This document shows positions 20,364 through 28,331 of a stretch of DNA of 64,000 bases, in pieces. Below the pieces are notes generated by a model. The model searched no databases. It had not been told where the DNA came from and saw nothing but the letters and a program-made list of their open reading frames with translations. Both the position numbers and the translations under genes were made by a program. How positions within the stretch are numbered: position 1 is the first letter of the stretch; every line of letters begins with the position of its first letter. Source of the DNA: DASRJW01 sp964567755. GTDB taxonomy: Bacteria > Krumholzibacteriota > Krumholzibacteriia > G020349025. Location: positions 1 to 64,000 of the forward strand of contig CAZMNW010000008.1 of the NCBI GenBank assembly GCA_964567755.1, written 5' to 3'.

Positions 20364-20804
20364 ATGGCGAGCGTCAACAAGGTCATCTTGCTGGGAAACC
20401 TCGGGGCCGACCCGGAAGTGCGCTATACGAATACGGGAACGGCGGTGGCGAACTTCCGCATCGCGACCAACGACCGCTGGAACGACAAGAACGGCGTGGC
20501 TCAAGAGCGCACGGAGTGGCACAACATCGTCGCCTGGAGCAAACTCGCCGAGATCTGCGGCAAGTATCTGAAAAAAGGACGTAGCGTCTACGTCGAAGGT
20601 CGTCTGCAAACGCGCAGCTGGGACGATCAGGCGGGGAACAAGCGTTACACGACCGAGGTCATAGTCCAGGTGATGCAAATGCTCGGCGGTCGACCCGGCG
20701 AGGCGCAGGAAGGCGATTGGGCGTCACGTCCGGCCGCGGAGGAACAGACCATTCCCGATATTCCCGTGGGCACGGCCGCGTCCGATGACGACCTGCCGTT
20801 CTGA
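20364..20804 (+). CDS. ssb: single-stranded DNA-binding protein
   Basis: 146 residues. The N-terminal OB fold begins MASVNKVILLGNLGADPEVRYT and includes RIATNDRWNDKNG and EWHNIVAW. A short acidic tail ends DDDLPF, the conserved SSB tip that binds replication and repair proteins. A strong GAGGAGAGGAGAG stretch precedes the ATG. It is a host copy; the prophage encodes its own, unrelated, binding-like protein at 35,252. Confidence 0.97.
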   Translation: MASVNKVILLGNLGADPEVRYTNTGTAVANFRIATNDRWNDKNGVAQERTEWHNIVAWSKLAEICGKYLKKGRSVYVEGRLQTRSWDDQAGNKRYTTEVIVQVMQMLGGRPGEAQEGDWASRPAAEEQTIPDIPVGTAASDDDLPF

Positions 20805-20819
20805 ACGGTGGCCACTTCC

Positions 20820-20848
20820 TTGACAGGCGTGCAACGCGCATGCTACGC
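20820..20848 (+). promoter_or_regulatory. promoter for tRNA-Lys
   Basis: A perfect TTGACA lies at 20820-20825. After a 17-base spacer comes CTACGC (20843-20848), a weak -10; TACGCA one base later is also possible. The tRNA begins 26 bases on. Confidence 0.5.
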
Positions 20849-20873
20849 ATGCGTGGCGAAATCGGTCGCGGAT

Positions 20874-20949
<76 letters not shown>

Positions 20950-20971
20950 ATCTCCACCTTCCGGAGTCCGG

Positions 20972-21589
20972 ATGAAGCGCAACCTCGTGATCGTCCTTGC
21001 AGTGGTCGTCTTCGCGGTCGCTGTGTGGTGGTTGCGACGCGGCCCCCAAGGCACGAGCGACGCGCCCGCGAGCGTTGCCGGACAATACATGAATGATTCG
21101 CTCGGCGTCGGCATGCTGCTCCCCAATTCACTCGGCTGGTCTTTCCGTTACGCTCCCGACGTGCCGGGCGACGGTTTGGCGATGGCGATCCACGCCGGAC
21201 AAACTGCCTCGGTGCGTTTGTACGCGCACTCGAAAACCGAGGACTCCGGACTGCAAGAAGTCATTCGCCAACGCCGGAGTCAGTTGGCCCAGCTGTTCCA
21301 GGTGACCGACCTCGACAGCGTCATCGAGAACGTGGTCAAGGAAGAGTTCGTCGAGTTCGAGGGCCATCCAGCCTGGCAGTGGCAAGGAGTCACCGAGCCG
21401 GTCGCGGTGGCCGGCAAGGATCCACAGAAAGTGATGTTCATGCTGCTCATCCTGGAGCGCGCGGAGCACATCTTCGAAGCCGTCGGCATTCTGGGCTATC
21501 CCGCACGGTCGACGCCGGAGCAGCAAGCCGCGCTCCAGGCCTTGGTCAACGATATCGCCTTTGTCCTCGGCTCATTCCAGGTGCGCTGA
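20972..21589 (+). CDS. membrane-anchored protein of unknown function
   Basis: 205 residues. One N-terminal helix (NLVIVLAVVVFAVAVWWL) acts as an uncleaved anchor or signal. A soluble domain of about 170 residues follows, with GVGMLLPNSLGWSF and a later LLILERAEHIFEAVGILGYP, a layout seen in small PsbP/DUF-type envelope proteins. I do not recognise a family with confidence. It starts 23 bases after tRNA-Lys, so it may be read from the tRNA promoter. A hairpin follows at 21621-21640. Confidence 0.7.
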   Translation: MKRNLVIVLAVVVFAVAVWWLRRGPQGTSDAPASVAGQYMNDSLGVGMLLPNSLGWSFRYAPDVPGDGLAMAIHAGQTASVRLYAHSKTEDSGLQEVIRQRRSQLAQLFQVTDLDSVIENVVKEEFVEFEGHPAWQWQGVTEPVAVAGKDPQKVMFMLLILERAEHIFEAVGILGYPARSTPEQQAALQALVNDIAFVLGSFQVR

Positions 21590-21620
21590 TCCACGATCCA
21601 CGGCGTGTGGCCTCTTGGGT

Positions 21621-21640
21621 GTGCGGAGTGGTCTCCGCAC
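21621..21640 (+). terminator. hairpin between the membrane-protein gene and ssrA
   Basis: A perfect 8-bp stem, GTGCGGAG and CTCCGCAC, encloses a TGGT loop. No T run follows, so it may pause or stabilise the upstream message rather than terminate alone. Confidence 0.4.
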
Positions 21641-21660
21641 GCGCCGCGTCGATCGGTTCC

Positions 21661-21689
21661 TTGTCCCACCGGCGCGACTAGCGTATCTT
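21661..21689 (+). promoter_or_regulatory. ssrA promoter
   Basis: TTGTCC (21661-21666) is followed by a 17-base spacer and TATCTT (21684-21689). The mature tmRNA begins 19 bases downstream, consistent with a short 5' leader removed by RNase P. Confidence 0.55.
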
Positions 21690-21707
21690 CGGCTCTGGCA
21701 CCCGCAT

Positions 21708-22060
21708 GGGGGCGAATGGTTTCGACGGGATTGCTGAATCGTGGGATGCGTGCCGAGGTTCCACCGGCTCGTTAAAACGGGTGGGCAGACAATAGCTAAC
21801 GAACAGTTGGCTCTTGCGGCCTAACTTCGATTAGGTCCGTCGGCTCCGTTCGCGCCATCGGGGGCGGAAGTCTGGCGTCATATACCGAAGGCTGGCCACG
21901 GTTTTCGTCCCGAAGGCCGAGGCGAGACAACAGGGACTGGCGGCGCATTCGATCCCGCCCGGTGGAGCGGCGCGTCGCGACAACAAATACCGGGATACGC
22001 ACGTAGATTCTGACGAGGACGGGTCCACGGACGCGGGTTCAATTCCCGCCGCCTCCACCA
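21708..22060 (+). ncRNA. ssrA: transfer-messenger RNA (tmRNA)
   Basis: 353 nt, one-piece. The 5' end GGGGGCGAATGGTTTCGACG and the 3' end GGTTCAATTCCCGCCGCCTC plus CCA form the alanyl-tRNA-like domain; GGGGGCG pairs with CGCCUCC through one G-U. The tag reading frame resumes at about 21795 and stops at 21822-21824, giving a degradation tag ending ANEQLALAA. The ALAA end is the standard ClpXP signal. The gene is intact although foreign DNA begins directly after it, as expected for an element that restores the 3' end on integration. Confidence 0.97.
22031..22060 (+). other. putative attachment site (ssrA 3' end)
   Basis: Sequence style changes from host to phage-like soon after the tmRNA CCA. 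The T-arm and acceptor end of tmRNA is a common att core. The matching right copy would lie beyond 64,000, so the boundaries cannot be measured here. Confidence 0.4.
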
Positions 22061-22068
22061 ATACTGAA

Positions 22069-22100
22069 GCCCCAACTGTTATCAGTTGGGGCTTTTTTTT
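22069..22100 (+). terminator. ssrA terminator
   Basis: A perfect 10-bp stem (GCCCCAACTG and CAGTTGGGGC) with a TTAT loop is followed by eight T residues. It is a strong rho-independent terminator 9 bases after the tmRNA end. Confidence 0.95.
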
Positions 22101-22565
22101 GCCTGTTTGCGCCGGTTCCCGCGTGTTGTTGGGGGTTCCTGCGGAAGCCTGCGGACTGCGCCAGCCGCCCGAACTGGCCGTTCCCGGCCACATTCCACTC
22201 TCTCCTGGCCATTCCTCGCTCCGACCTCGCTCCATGAAACTGGCCCGAAGTCCGCAAAGGCCACAAATCTGGCCCCTACAGATCAAAGACTTACGCGCGA
22301 ACGAATCAAGCGGTTGGATTGCAGCATTGGTAGGGGCACGGAATTCACGAAGACCGACTTACATGCCCCCTTTGACACTGCAGATGTGCAAGCACAGTGC
22401 ACATGCCCTTAGGGGCGACAAGGATCAGGATGGTGCCCGGCGCGGGGCGCAACACGTGAGCCCGGCGTCGCAACACTAGGACGCCCGATCCGGCTTGCCA
22501 TAGAGACGGTGACGCTGATGCGCGAATGGGGCACAATGTAGCTACAAGCATGCCATGAGACAGTG
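22101..22565 (+). other. non-coding stretch with a possible integrase remnant
   Basis: No convincing gene. In one plus frame (about 22268-22400) the text RLTRERIKRLDC..GRGTEF resembles the first residues of tyrosine recombinases of the form LTxERIxRLxCPxGR. It then stops without any catalytic part. This could be the stub of an older ssrA-targeting integrase. The similarity is short and may be chance. Confidence 0.25.
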
Positions 22566-22760
22566 ATGACAAGCAGCAGCGACGTAGTTCGCGCCCGGAT
22601 TGACGGGCACATCAAAGAGGAAGCCAAGAATGTGCTGGCAGGGATGGGTCTGTCTGTTTCGGACGCCATTCGAATATTACTCACTCGCATTGCGGCCGAT
22701 AAAGCAATTCCCTTCGATATCAATCGTGCTCAGTCCCAACCGGCCACCAAGAAGTCATGA
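22566..22760 (+). CDS. RelB/DinJ-family antitoxin (orphan)
   Basis: 64 residues. The N-terminal ribbon-helix-helix reads VVRARIDGHIKEEAKNVLAGMGLSVSDAIRILLTRIA, which is the DinJ/RelB pattern including the GLSxSDAIRxxL signature. Family members bind and block a RelE/YafQ endoribonuclease and repress their own promoter. No toxin gene follows: the next frame is the ABC-3C system 48 bases on. It may be a leftover antitoxin, or a regulator of the downstream operon. A GTG one codon upstream (22563) is an alternative start. Confidence 0.85.
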   Translation: MTSSSDVVRARIDGHIKEEAKNVLAGMGLSVSDAIRILLTRIAADKAIPFDINRAQSQPATKKS

Positions 22761-22808
22761 GATCTTGCCTGAACAGATCCAAGAACAATAAGTCACGGGC
22801 CTGAACTA

Positions 22809-23729
22809 ATGGATCGCATACAGCAGCTCAACTACGAAAAGGACTTCCGCATTGCCTTCTTGGAATCCAAGGGGGACGCGTTTCAACGCCTGTTCGAGAA
22901 GCTGATGTCGAAGACCCATCCTAACGATTTCATGGCTTGCCGGCCCTGGGGCAATGTTGGAGACCGAAAGAACGATGGGTATCTGCCTTCTGCGCGAATC
23001 CTATTCCAGAGCTACGCGCCGAATGAAATGAGCGCCACCGAAGCCACCAAGAAAATCAACGAGGACTTCGAGGGGGCCAAGGAGCACTGGGAAAAATATT
23101 TCGATGAGTGGACTTTTGTCCACAACGCACCCGATGGGCGCCTAGGTCCCCACATCATCGAAGCCCTGGCCAAACTCAGGCAAGACAATCCGAAGATCAG
23201 AATCGGACATTGTGGGTACGAGGAAATGTTGGCGACGTTCCGTCAGTTGAGCCTTCAGGATCTTGAATCTTGGTTTGGCCCCTCGCTAACGATGGAAGCG
23301 AACGTCAGTCTGGGCTTCAGCGACCTGGCCGCCGTGCTTACTCATATCAGCATCACGCCCATACCCACGACGAGCGAGGTGAAGGACGTGTCGCGCGGAA
23401 AGATCGAGGCAAACCTCCTCTCTCAGGCTGTCGCTGACTTCCTGAAGATCGGCATGCAGAAGTCACCGCTCGTTGCACTGTTCTTCAATAGCTGGAAGAA
23501 CCCTACTTACGGTGAGCAGATCGCGGAGGCGTTCAAGAGCGAATACGTGGGACTGCGGGATGGTATTCCTCAGCTCCATCCTGATGAGATATTCGGCCGC
23601 CTCGAAGCATGGGCCGGAGGCATGGCGAACACCACGCCCGCGCACAAGGCAGCCGTGTTGGCCGTGATGGCATACCTGTTCGACAAGTGCGAGATTTTTG
23701 AAGACGCTCAAGCGATGGGGGCGGCATGA
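22809..23729 (+). CDS. ABC-three-component system, large non-ATPase component
   Basis: 306 residues. The N-terminal part (about 1-110) reads FRIAFLESKGDAFQRLFEKLM and then GDRKNDGYLPSARILFQSYAP. The spacing of acidic residues before an x-x-Q-x-Y-A-P strand resembles nuclease-like domains in ABC-3C effector proteins; I see no textbook PD-(D/E)xK set. The C-terminal half is helical, ending with HKAAVLAVMAYLFDKCEIFE, as in the shared C-terminal domain of these systems. The stop overlaps the next start (ATGA). Role: probably the effector, held or fired by the ATPase during phage attack. Confidence 0.7.
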   Translation: MDRIQQLNYEKDFRIAFLESKGDAFQRLFEKLMSKTHPNDFMACRPWGNVGDRKNDGYLPSARILFQSYAPNEMSATEATKKINEDFEGAKEHWEKYFDEWTFVHNAPDGRLGPHIIEALAKLRQDNPKIRIGHCGYEEMLATFRQLSLQDLESWFGPSLTMEANVSLGFSDLAAVLTHISITPIPTTSEVKDVSRGKIEANLLSQAVADFLKIGMQKSPLVALFFNSWKNPTYGEQIAEAFKSEYVGLRDGIPQLHPDEIFGRLEAWAGGMANTTPAHKAAVLAVMAYLFDKCEIFEDAQAMGAA

Positions 23730-23974
23730 TCCTGCCATCCAAGCATCTGCCGCAGGATCGTGCGCTACTCACCGTCGGCGCGCATGTTTTGACGTTCCTC
23801 GCACACCCCAAGACTGTCTCGGCGCTTTGGGAAGAATTGAACAGACCTGACGCCGGTTTGGCGGCGACGTCCCGGCGCATTACCTATGACTGGTTCTTGC
23901 TCGCCCTCGACCTCCTGTACGCCCTTGGAACCATCGAACTTGAAAGCGGCCTTGTGGCACGGAGGTCAGCGTGA
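23726..23974 (+). CDS. ABC-three-component system middle component (type 6-like)
   Basis: 82 residues beginning MILPSKHLPQDRALLTVGAH, followed by TVSALWEELNRP and WFLLALDLLYALGTIE. This is the pattern of the small middle component MC6, which links the effector-like protein to the ABC ATPase. It is a winged-helix-sized protein with no catalytic residues. Both ends overlap neighbours by 4 bases, so the three proteins are made together. Its presence is the main reason for naming the locus ABC-3C. Confidence 0.8.
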   Translation: MILPSKHLPQDRALLTVGAHVLTFLAHPKTVSALWEELNRPDAGLAATSRRITYDWFLLALDLLYALGTIELESGLVARRSA

Positions 23975-25692
23975 TTCATCACATTTTCAGCACGCTGCCC
24001 AGCTTCAAGAATCTTGGAGATCTGAAGCCCAGCCTGAATGTGCTGCTCGCCCAAAAAACCGAAGGGGCGACCACCAAGCAAACACGCAATCGTGCCGGCA
24101 AAACCAGTTTCGTTGAGTTGGTGCATTTTCTGCTTGGCGCCGACGCTGGTCCAGACTCGATCTTCCGCATCCCGGAGCTGGCGGAACACACATTCGGCAT
24201 GGACTTCTATCTGAAGTCGGAACGCACGGTCGTCGAGCGCAGCGGTGGCTCCAAAGCCAAAATCTTCGTGACAGCCCCGCCTGCAACGAAGGTCAAGTTT
24301 TCGGCCACCGAGTGGTGCACGTACCTCGGCGAACAAATGTTTGGTCTGAGCAGCCTTGAAGCTGCAGGCAGCAAGCCGCCTTCGTTCCGGTCTCTATTTG
24401 CCTACTTTGTGCGCCGACAGGCGAGCGGCGCCTTCATGACGCCGGAAAAACAGGCCACGATGCAGGGCACCGGCGACATGCAGATGGCACTTATGTTCCT
24501 GCTCGGATTGGACTGGCAGATCGCACGAGATTGGCAGGCTGTTCGCGATCGTGAAAAGACCCTCGAGGAGCTGAAGAAGGCGGCCGGGAACGGCGCGTTC
24601 GGTTCAGTCATCGGCAAGGCCGCCGACTTGCGCACGGAGCTGACCATTCAGGAAGCCCGTCTCAAGAAGATCCACGCGGAAGCCGAGACTTTCCAAGTCT
24701 TGCCAGAATACCGGGATTTGGAAGTCGAAAGCGCTACGTTGACCCGCCAGCTCAACGAGTTGGCCAACGCTAACACCATCGACTTCTCTGCCATTCGTGA
24801 TCTGGAAAGCGCGCTGGCCTCCGAGGTTCCTCCAGACCATGAAGACCTCCATGCGGTCTATCAAGAAGTGGGTGTCTTGCTACCTGGTTTGGTCAAGCGC
24901 CGCTATGAGGACGTGAAGAGCTTTCACGAATCGGTGGTGCGTAACCGCAAGGACTATCTGTCCAGCGAACTCGAAGCTGCCAAGCTGCGTATCGAGCTGC
25001 GCGATAGCAAGAAAGCGCAGCTCGACCATCGGCGCGGCGAAATCCTCGGCATTCTCAAGAGCCATGGTGCGCTCGAACAGTTCCTCAAGCTGCAAGGCGA
25101 ACTGGGGCGTCTGGAGTCCGAAGTGGAATCGCTGCGGCAACGCTTCGAAGCTGCAGAGCAGCTCGAAGGCTCCAAGAACGAGCTGGAGATCGAGCGCAAC
25201 CGCCTCACGATCCGTCTACGGCGTGACTTCGCGGAGCAGAAGGACAGGCTTGCGGAGGCCATCGTCGCTTTCGAGGAAACTTCGCAACGCCTGTATGAAT
25301 CGGCCGGCAGCATGACGATCGATGAAACTTCCAACGGACCGATATTCAAGTTCCCGATGCAGGGTGAGCGCAGCAAGGGCATCAAGAACATGCAGATCTT
25401 CTGCTTCGACATGATGCTTATGCGATTGTGCGCCAAGCGGCAGATAGGGCCTGGGTTCCTAATCCATGACAGCCATTTGTTTGATGGCGTTGACGGGCGC
25501 CAGGTCATCAGTGCGTTGCGTCTTGGCTCTGAGATCGCGCAAGAGCTTGGCTTTCAGTACATCGTGACAATGAACGAAGACGACGCCTTCAAGGAGACCA
25601 TCGAAGGCTTCAACCTTAACGACTTTGTGCTGCCTAAGCGATTGACCGATGCCACCGAAGACGGTGGATTGTTTGGCATCAGGTTTGGATAA
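23971..25692 (+). CDS. DUF2326-type ABC ATPase of the ABC-three-component system
   Basis: 573 residues. The P-loop is RNRAGKTSFVELVHFLLG near residue 38, a form common in DUF2326 ATPases. A long coiled coil (about 190-430) has the heptad-like EAKLRIELRDSKKAQLDHRR and LESEVESLRQRFEAAEQLEG. The C-terminal lobe has GFLIHDSHLFDGVDGRQV, matching the Walker B / D-loop end. The protein is SMC/RecN-like in layout and should sense DNA ends or replication intermediates. GTG start at 23971 with GGAGG 5 bases before. It is the last gene of the operon. Confidence 0.85.
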   Translation: MIHHIFSTLPSFKNLGDLKPSLNVLLAQKTEGATTKQTRNRAGKTSFVELVHFLLGADAGPDSIFRIPELAEHTFGMDFYLKSERTVVERSGGSKAKIFVTAPPATKVKFSATEWCTYLGEQMFGLSSLEAAGSKPPSFRSLFAYFVRRQASGAFMTPEKQATMQGTGDMQMALMFLLGLDWQIARDWQAVRDREKTLEELKKAAGNGAFGSVIGKAADLRTELTIQEARLKKIHAEAETFQVLPEYRDLEVESATLTRQLNELANANTIDFSAIRDLESALASEVPPDHEDLHAVYQEVGVLLPGLVKRRYEDVKSFHESVVRNRKDYLSSELEAAKLRIELRDSKKAQLDHRRGEILGILKSHGALEQFLKLQGELGRLESEVESLRQRFEAAEQLEGSKNELEIERNRLTIRLRRDFAEQKDRLAEAIVAFEETSQRLYESAGSMTIDETSNGPIFKFPMQGERSKGIKNMQIFCFDMMLMRLCAKRQIGPGFLIHDSHLFDGVDGRQVISALRLGSEIAQELGFQYIVTMNEDDAFKETIEGFNLNDFVLPKRLTDATEDGGLFGIRFG

Positions 25693-25713
25693 GCCGCCCC
25701 CTTGACCGAGAGG

Positions 25714-26145
25714 TCACAAACACAGTCGCTCCCGCTGCTCATCCCACAGCGCTGGCGGATCAACCGCCAGATCAAACAGCGTGACGTGGTTCGGCAAAGC
25801 GTCGTCCAGGATGGCCGCCACGATGTCGGGTGCCAGCGTGGTCAGGTTGACCATCCGGCTGACGTAGCTGTTGTCGATTCCTTCCCGCGTGGCGATCTCC
25901 TTCAAGGACTTCGCCTCTCCTGATTCCAGCATCGCCAGCCACCGGTGGCCCCTGGCCAGCGCCAGTTGGATGGATGTCGGTGCCACGTCCCACGGTCTGA
26001 CCGGCGCGGTTTCGCCGTTTGGCAAGGTGACCAGCTTGCGGCCGCTGCGGCGCTTGATCTGGATCGGCACAGACAGGGTCAGCCTGCCGTCGCTGGTCTG
26101 CAGGATGCCGGGCTCGCCGGTTTTCTGGATGCGGATGTCGCTCAT
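25714..26145 (-). CDS. KorB/ParB-like HTH accessory protein of the recombinase operon
   Basis: 143 residues. The N-terminal half is beta-rich (GRLTLSVPIQIKRRSGRKLV). The C-terminal half has SLKEIATREGIDNSYVSRMVNLTTLAPDIVAAIL, an HTH of the kind in KorB/ParB-related proteins. Proteins of this shape commonly sit directly after serine recombinases in mobile elements and probably help the recombinase bind its site. The ATG overlaps the recombinase stop (ATGA). It converges on the ABC-3C operon, leaving only 21 bases between the two stops. Confidence 0.75.
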   Translation of the reverse strand: MSDIRIQKTGEPGILQTSDGRLTLSVPIQIKRRSGRKLVTLPNGETAPVRPWDVAPTSIQLALARGHRWLAMLESGEAKSLKEIATREGIDNSYVSRMVNLTTLAPDIVAAILDDALPNHVTLFDLAVDPPALWDEQRERLCL

Positions 26146-27497
26146 GCCAGTACCTCCTCTTGTTGGTTGGCTGGCTCCGGGCGGAGCTCCAGCACCAGAC
26201 GCTCGATGCCGTTGGCGCGCAGCCGCACTTCAAGGTCGTTGGGAGACACGATGACCTTTTCCACCATCAGCTTGACGATCCGCATCTGCTCAGCAGGGAA
26301 AAGTTGATCCCAAATCGCGTCGAGCCGGGTCATGGCCACGGTGATCTTCGCCTCGTCCAAGGTTGGATCGAGCTTGATCGCTTGCGGCAACATGTCGCCG
26401 AGTAGATTCGGGGCACGCAGGATCGCGCGCAGTTGGTCGAGCACGGCCGACTCGAGTTCTGCGGCTGGCAGTCGCGGCAGGCCCGAGGCGCCCGCGTGCT
26501 CCTTGGCATCGCGCTGGGGCACGTAGTACCGGTAGCGACGGCCATTCTTCTTGGTCGTGTGCCAGGGCGACAGCGCGCGGCCGTCGTTGCCGAACACAAT
26601 ACCCTTGAGCAGATACGCCACGGTCGCCCGCGTTGTGTTTGCGCGCACCCGACCGTTGGTGGCTAGGATCGCGTGGACGCTGTCCCACAGTTCGCGGCTG
26701 ATGATGGGCGGGTGTTCGGCCTGGTACCACTGGTCCTTGTGCCTCAACTCACCGAGGTAGGTCCGGTTGCTGAGGAGCTTGTAGATGTGGCCCTTGTCGA
26801 TCGGTCTGCCATCGCGGGTCTTGCCATCCTGCGTTGTCCACGCCTTCGACGTCACGCCATCCAGTTTCAGCTCCTTGACCAGCGCGGTGCTGGAGCCGAG
26901 TTCGACGAATCGCTGGAAGATGTGCCGGATCAGCTTGGCCTCACGCTCGTTGGGTACCAACCGGCGATTCGCAACGTCGTAACCGAGCGGCGGCACGCCA
27001 CCCATCCACATGCCCTTGCGCTTGCTGGCCGCGATCTTGTCCCGGATGCGCTCACCGGTCACCTCGCGTTCGAACTGGGCGAAGGACAGCAAGATGTTCA
27101 GCATCAGCCGACCCATGGAGGTCGTCGTGTTGAACTGCTGGGTGACCGACACGAACGATACGCCATAGCGTTCGAACACTTCGACCATCTTGGAAAAGTC
27201 AGCGAGGCTGCGCGTCAGTCGGTCGATCTTGTAGATCACGACCACATCGATCTTGCCGGCCTCGATGTCCACCATCATGCGGCGCAGTGCCGGGCGCTCC
27301 ATGTTGCCGCCCGAGAAGGCTGGATCGTCGTAATCGTCGGCCACCGGAATCCAGCCCTCGGCACGCTGACTTGCGATGTAGGCATGACCGGCATCGCGCT
27401 GGGCGTCGATGGAGTTGTACTCCTGGTCCAATCCCTCGTCGGTGGATTTGCGCGTGTAAACCGCGCAGCGCATGCGGCGCTTCAAGACTTCGCTCAT
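26142..27497 (-). CDS. large serine recombinase
   Basis: 451 residues. The resolvase domain opens CAVYTRKSTDEGLDQEYNS, with the catalytic Ser in YTRKST. YDDPAFSGGNMERPAL and YKIDRLTRSLADF are the usual catalytic-domain blocks. A recombinase domain (about 165-270) and a zinc-ribbon-like or basic C-terminal part with KKNGRRYRYYVP follow. Such enzymes integrate and excise elements through a 5'-phosphoserine link. It is the only recombinase in view and the best candidate integrase. Starts and stops overlap both neighbours by 4 bases. Confidence 0.95.
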   Translation of the reverse strand: MSEVLKRRMRCAVYTRKSTDEGLDQEYNSIDAQRDAGHAYIASQRAEGWIPVADDYDDPAFSGGNMERPALRRMMVDIEAGKIDVVVIYKIDRLTRSLADFSKMVEVFERYGVSFVSVTQQFNTTTSMGRLMLNILLSFAQFEREVTGERIRDKIAASKRKGMWMGGVPPLGYDVANRRLVPNEREAKLIRHIFQRFVELGSSTALVKELKLDGVTSKAWTTQDGKTRDGRPIDKGHIYKLLSNRTYLGELRHKDQWYQAEHPPIISRELWDSVHAILATNGRVRANTTRATVAYLLKGIVFGNDGRALSPWHTTKKNGRRYRYYVPQRDAKEHAGASGLPRLPAAELESAVLDQLRAILRAPNLLGDMLPQAIKLDPTLDEAKITVAMTRLDAIWDQLFPAEQMRIVKLMVEKVIVSPNDLEVRLRANGIERLVLELRPEPANQQEEVLA

Positions 27498-27991
27498 CGT
27501 CCACCTCTCTTCTTGGTGGACGGCTTGGTCTTGGCATTGGAGGGTGGTCTGAGCCCAAAGAACAGCGGACCCGACCAGCGCATGCCAGTGATCTCGCGGG
27601 CGATCATCGAGAGGCTTGGAAACATCCGGCCTTGGAAGTCGTACTGGCCATCGGCGGTCGCGATCACGCGGTACTCGACGCCTTTGTATTCCCGGGTCAG
27701 CATTGTGCCGGCAGCCGGACGGTAATCGCGGTCGCGCTTTTTCACCGTGCCGGTTTCCACCAGGGATGCGATGCGGCGCTGATTGCGATCCAGCAGGTTG
27801 GCGTCGACCTTGCGGAACTCTGCCTCCTGCAGCCGGTACGCAATGCGCCGTTCCAGGAACTGGCGGTTGTGCGTGGGCGTGTCGCCGCCGACCAGTTTCT
27901 GCCAGAGCGATCTGATCTCTGCCATCGGCAGTTCGGGCAACCTGGCGATTTGTGCTGCCACCGATGGCGGCGTTGAAAGTGACGTGCTCAT
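27494..27991 (-). CDS. DUF2924 family protein
   Basis: 165 residues. Blocks IARLPELPMAEIRSLWQKL, RQFLERRIAYRLQE and GTMLTREYKGVEYRVIATADG are typical of DUF2924. The family is nearly always next to serine recombinases and is thought to assist recombination; no enzymatic residues are known. The C-terminus is basic (KTKPSTKKRGGR), which suggests DNA contact. A copy of the 28-nt repeat element ends 38 bases upstream of the ATG. It overlaps both neighbours by 4 bases. Confidence 0.85.
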   Translation of the reverse strand: MSTSLSTPPSVAAQIARLPELPMAEIRSLWQKLVGGDTPTHNRQFLERRIAYRLQEAEFRKVDANLLDRNQRRIASLVETGTVKKRDRDYRPAAGTMLTREYKGVEYRVIATADGQYDFQGRMFPSLSMIAREITGMRWSGPLFFGLRPPSNAKTKPSTKKRGGR

Positions 27992-28206
27992 TTGGACTCC
28001 GTAGTTGTCTTGTTGACGGGGTCTGAATGAACGCGCTGGTTGCCAGAGAAGCCAAGCTCAAACTCGCCCTCTTCGGCGATGTGTGCGGACTGTTCTGTAC
28101 CGCATATACGCAGGCGGGCCAGGCCGTTGGCCAGCAAAGACGCGATCTCGTGGCGACGCTGCTCCGGCGTCATCCGTTCGGGTGGTAGATGGTTGATTTG
28201 ATGCAT
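27988..28206 (-). CDS. small protein leading the recombinase operon
   Basis: 72 residues beginning MHQINHLPPERMTPEQRRHE, followed by IASLLANGLARLR. This short, mostly helical start recurs in front of DUF2924-recombinase pairs. The C-terminal third is encoded by the conserved 28-nt element at 28,030-28,057, so the coding sequence and a regulatory element coincide. The stop overlaps the DUF2924 start. Function unknown. Confidence 0.7.
   Translation of the reverse strand: MHQINHLPPERMTPEQRRHEIASLLANGLARLRICGTEQSAHIAEEGEFELGFSGNQRVHSDPVNKTTTESK
28030..28057 (-). promoter_or_regulatory. 28-nt shared upstream element, copy A
   Basis: Plus-strand text is AACGCGCTGGTT, six variable bases, GAAGCCAAGC. 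It ends 38 bases before the DUF2924 start codon at 27,991. The two GTT positions differ from the TTC seen in copies B-D. Confidence 0.6.
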
Positions 28207-28331
28207 GGGTAGCGGTCCTCTCCGTCAAACTCACATGCAGTGAAATTGTCCGGATGGACTGCCGCCGACGCCATGAGGGAGTTTCGAATGCGTGCGGGCT
28301 GGTGCGGGCTATTGAGGTAAGCGCGTCCCGT

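Noticed and set aside
21796..22286. Minus-strand frames over the tmRNA (with text like WRRRELNPRP)
   Set aside because: Antisense of the tmRNA 3' domain, a common false ORF.
22600..22791. Toxin gene overlapping the DinJ-type antitoxin
   Set aside because: The overlapping frame has no RelE/YafQ residues and is a shadow.
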